A stretch of DNA of 64,000 bases, taken from the NCBI RefSeq assembly GCF_036039175.1, contig NZ_JAYXKP010000003.1:218082-282081 (forward strand), given 5' to 3'. The translations under genes were made by a program, and so were the position numbers. The notes under the pieces were generated by a model. That model saw only the letters and a program-made list of their open reading frames with translations. It had not been told where the DNA came from and ran no database searches. Each line of letters begins with the position of its first letter. The stretch's first letter is position 1. Positions 61,439 through 64,000 of this stretch are shown here, piece after piece. The DNA comes from Marinilactibacillus sp036039175. GTDB lineage: Bacteria > Bacillota > Bacilli > Lactobacillales > Carnobacteriaceae_A.

Positions 61439-63790
61439 TTACATTTTTTCGGCCTGTCGGTGATTCCCTAGCAGTCGATGCATGATTTGTTTCAGTGTGT
61501 AAAATAATGGTATGACCACGAGCATTAGCGGAATGTATACTAGTGCCAAATGCCATTGGAATAAGCTAACCAGTGAAAAGATTTGACCGAAGAACACGAA
61601 CAAAATCAAAAAGATTCCGGAAAGAACACCAATCATGAGTAGAATTTTCCAGTTGCTTGGTTTAGCAATATGATAAAGCACAACGAAGCAGACGATTCCA
61701 GTCATCCAAACGGTAATGGTTGAAGTTTCTTCGTAGGTCCAGTTTAGCCTAGTGCCGAAAAATAGTATTGTTAACGCAAAGAATACAACACTCAATCCAC
61801 TCGCCAGGGCTGGCTCCAGGATATTCTGGAAAAAACGACCTTTAATGGGAGAGACGTTCGGTCTTAACGCTAAAAAGAATGACGGAATCCCGACCGTCAA
61901 CGTACTGATTGGACTAAGTTGAATCGGTTGAAAGGGATAAGGTGAACTGATAAAAATAAATAGCGCCGCCAACAAAATGGAATAAATCGTTTTGGTTAGG
62001 TATAAAGAAGCTACTCGCTGGATATTATTTACGACTTTACGTCCTTCTAAAACGACACCGACCATGGAATCAAAATTAGAATCGAGTAAAACAAAATCGG
62101 CTATCCCTTTTGTTGCATCGCTTCCGTTTGCCATAACGATACTGCAATCCGCTTTTTTGAGCGCAAGGATATCATTGACTCCGTCGCCTGTCATTCCAAC
62201 GGTTCTTCCATTCGCCTGCAAAGCTTCTACTAATGCACGCTTTTGTTCAGGACTGACACGTCCGAATATACGGTTTTCCTTTACTAATGACTGATAATCC
62301 GCTGTATCTTCTACCTTGCTCATATCGATTAGCTGATCGCTATCTTTCACTCCTGCTCGTTTTGCAATTTGGGCCACGGTTTGTGGATGATCTCCTGAAA
62401 TGATACAGATTTCAACGTCTTGTTCTCTGAAATACTGTAAGGTTTGTGGTGCATTCGCACGGATTTCATCTTCCAGAAATAAGATCCCTTCAAGTCTAAG
62501 CCCACTCGGTAAGGATTGATCAATCAGCGGCGCTTCACTTGAAGCAATCGCTAATACGCGCAGTCCTTCTGTTGTTGCTAGACGCATACTTTCTGTCAGT
62601 TCTGGTGTAAAGGTATCAAATAAGTATTCTGGTGCACCCATGACCACAGTGCCTTTTTGATCATACTCTACGGCACTCCATTTACGAACAGAAGAAAAGG
62701 GAATTGTTTTTGTAATAGGGTAGGATTCATCCATTTCCAGGAAAGATTCCATCAAAGCAAGCCCCGTTGCATTGTCTTCTTTTAAGTCATGAGCGAATCG
62801 ACCGACCAGTTCTTTGAACGCTTTCTCAGTTCGTCCACCAGTCACGTTGGTCTGAATGACTTTCAACTCTCCACTCGTCAACGTGCCCGTTTTATCTAGA
62901 CACAAAATATCTACTCGAGCCAAAGTTTCAATTGACCCCATTGTCTTCACTAAGACCTTTTTTCGAGATAAGCGAATCACACCGACCGCTAGAGCGACTG
63001 TGGTCAGCAAGATCAATCCTTCGGGAATCATTCCGATCATCGCTGCAGTCGATCCCAGAATCGCTTGATTTACAGACATATCACTAAGTAGACTAGACAT
63101 AAACAACGCTGTACCTATTGGGATAATGCCAAAAGTCAGAATTCGAATCCCTTTTTTCATCGTCTGGAGTAATTCGCTGTAGATACTTTTTTCGCCTTTT
63201 GCTTCCAATGTTAGTTTAGAACTATAGCTTTCTCTTCCGACTTTTGTCGCTTCCACCAAGGCTTGTCCACTGACCACAAAACTGCCTGAATAAACAGTAT
63301 CTCCAACTTGTTTCAATATTGGATCAACTTCTCCTGTTAGTTGAGACTCGTCACATTCGATACCGCTTGTTTGAATCACGATTCCATCTACAACAATCTG
63401 TTGGCCACGTTTGATGACAAGTAAATCATTTTTCACGATTTCTTCTTGTAAGATCTCTTCTTGCTGACCATTTCTAATAACAGTCGCTTTAGCTTGGTTT
63501 AATAAAGTCAGTTCATCGATATTTTTCTTTGCCCTTAATTCTTGAAAAACCCCTACTGCAGTATTGACGAGGATGACGCCAAGAAAGAGCAAGTTCTTGT
63601 AGCTCCCGGTATAAATGACAAATCCGGCGATAATAATATTAATAAGATTGAATAAGGTTAGGCTATTTTCCAAGAAGATTTGTTTGAAACTTCGGGTCAT
63701 AGGTGGCAAAGCTTCATTACTTTCTCCACGTACTTTTCGTGTTTCTACTTCTGCATAACTCAATCCTGCATATTCTGATTTTTCAGCCAT
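61439..63790 (-). CDS. P-type cation ATPase, CtpE-like
   Basis: 783 residues, short for a P2 ATPase. Actuator motif LTGEVDP (151-157), membrane PEGL (256-259), phosphorylated Asp299 in CLDKTGTLT, and MTGDGVND hinge are intact. The actuator reads TGEV instead of TGES, as I recall for CtpE-type pumps (TGEA), which import calcium in Mycobacterium. No N-terminal metal-binding domain, and the C-terminal helices fit about ten in total. Ion specificity here is inferred. Confidence 0.88.
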   Translation of the reverse strand: MAEKSEYAGLSYAEVETRKVRGESNEALPPMTRSFKQIFLENSLTLFNLINIIIAGFVIYTGSYKNLLFLGVILVNTAVGVFQELRAKKNIDELTLLNQAKATVIRNGQQEEILQEEIVKNDLLVIKRGQQIVVDGIVIQTSGIECDESQLTGEVDPILKQVGDTVYSGSFVVSGQALVEATKVGRESYSSKLTLEAKGEKSIYSELLQTMKKGIRILTFGIIPIGTALFMSSLLSDMSVNQAILGSTAAMIGMIPEGLILLTTVALAVGVIRLSRKKVLVKTMGSIETLARVDILCLDKTGTLTSGELKVIQTNVTGGRTEKAFKELVGRFAHDLKEDNATGLALMESFLEMDESYPITKTIPFSSVRKWSAVEYDQKGTVVMGAPEYLFDTFTPELTESMRLATTEGLRVLAIASSEAPLIDQSLPSGLRLEGILFLEDEIRANAPQTLQYFREQDVEICIISGDHPQTVAQIAKRAGVKDSDQLIDMSKVEDTADYQSLVKENRIFGRVSPEQKRALVEALQANGRTVGMTGDGVNDILALKKADCSIVMANGSDATKGIADFVLLDSNFDSMVGVVLEGRKVVNNIQRVASLYLTKTIYSILLAALFIFISSPYPFQPIQLSPISTLTVGIPSFFLALRPNVSPIKGRFFQNILEPALASGLSVVFFALTILFFGTRLNWTYEETSTITVWMTGIVCFVVLYHIAKPSNWKILLMIGVLSGIFLILFVFFGQIFSLVSLFQWHLALVYIPLMLVVIPLFYTLKQIMHRLLGNHRQAEKM

Positions 63791-63966
63791 TCCATCTTCT
63801 CCTTATGTACATTAAGCTAGTAACCCCTTTTCCTTCTATAGCATACGCGTTCCTTTTTTATTTAACCTCAGACTAAAGACCGAGTTCAGTCTTTCTTTAG
63901 ATTTCTTTAAGTATACCTATCATACCGATTCTACTACTGACTTGTACAAAAAAACGGTTCTATAAT

Positions 63967-64000
63967 AAATAACGTTGGTGAGAATTCACCAACGTTATTT
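63967..64000. terminator. Hairpin at window edge
   Basis: Perfect 15-base arms AAATAACGTTGGTGA and complement around GAAT. It probably terminates a gene to the right, read on the minus strand. Confidence 0.6.

Noticed and set aside
1..64000. CRISPR, prophage, transposon, tRNA or rRNA
   Set aside because: I looked for regularly spaced repeats, transposase or integrase motifs and tRNA-like CCA-ended folds and saw none; a tRNAscan and ISfinder search would settle small remnants.

Overview
The window reads as chromosomal DNA of a low-GC Gram-positive bacterium of the order Lactobacillales. A member of the Carnobacteriaceae (Alkalibacterium, Marinilactibacillus or Carnobacterium-like) is my best guess. 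The evidence is AT-rich DNA, strong AGGAGG ribosome binding sites, LxxC lipoproteins, ECF and PTS transporters, BceRS-BceAB modules, a T-box leader and YjiH, MarR and RpiR genes typical of that order. The genus is inference only. I see no rRNA, tRNA, CRISPR array, insertion sequence, integrase or phage gene.

Layout. 1-8.7 kb: the 5' part of a sulfatase divergent from a GntR/UTRA regulator, small membrane and hypothetical genes, a membrane-anchored esterase, two tandem paralogues with DUF5050-like repeats, and two very small genes. 8.7-18.5 kb: two back-to-back two-component/ABC modules on the minus strand. The second is a clear BceRS-BceAB peptide-antibiotic sensing and resistance module with a BceR-type operator in front of bceA. 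18.6-22.6 kb: a small membrane-protein gene broken by an in-frame UGA, then DUF4385, DUF4349, DUF3267, ASCH and SAP-domain proteins. 22.6-27.2 kb: a sugar operon (GH1 6-phospho-glycosidase, PTS EIIC, mannonate dehydratase) with an FCD-type GntR gene and a palindrome lying inside the promoter spacer. 27.4-33.2 kb: a lipoprotein, then a complete ECF transporter (S, fused A-A', T) with a PHP-family protein, divergent from an RpiR regulator. 33.2-36.6 kb: a 51-bp tandem repeat, a DUF1456 protein, and a three-gene cassette of unknown function whose two paralogous genes both appear to start at AUU. 36.7-42.6 kb: YjiH, a metallophosphoesterase, an orphan PhnD-like binding protein divergent from a Crp-family regulator with a Crp-type site at about -41.5, an SDR enzyme and a uracil-DNA glycosylase-family protein. 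42.7-52.9 kb: two Gfo/Idh/MocA oxidoreductases with an RpiR regulator, a dihydrouridine synthase, a MazEF pair whose toxin has no AUG/GUG/UUG start, a GH43 glycosidase with a cre-like site, methionine aminopeptidase, a T-box-controlled MFS transporter and adenosine deaminase. 53.2-64 kb: a MarR-controlled nitroreductase/monooxygenase operon, YczE-like and YdeI-like proteins, a WYL regulator with VOC proteins, an ABC-2 exporter, an XRE regulator and a CtpE-like P-type ATPase.

How the genes work together. The region is accessory-metabolism and envelope-stress rich: carbohydrate uptake and hydrolysis (GH1, EIIC, UxuA, GH43, Gfo/Idh, sulfatase) under local GntR and RpiR regulators, antimicrobial-peptide defence (two TCS-ABC modules, ABC-2 exporter), and quinone/nitro stress (MarR operon). 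The strongest unexplained signals are non-canonical start codons in three genes (AUU, AUU, AUA/AUU), the uncharacterised AUU-start cassette, the UGA-interrupted small gene, the T-box on an MFS transporter, and the 51-bp repeat array.
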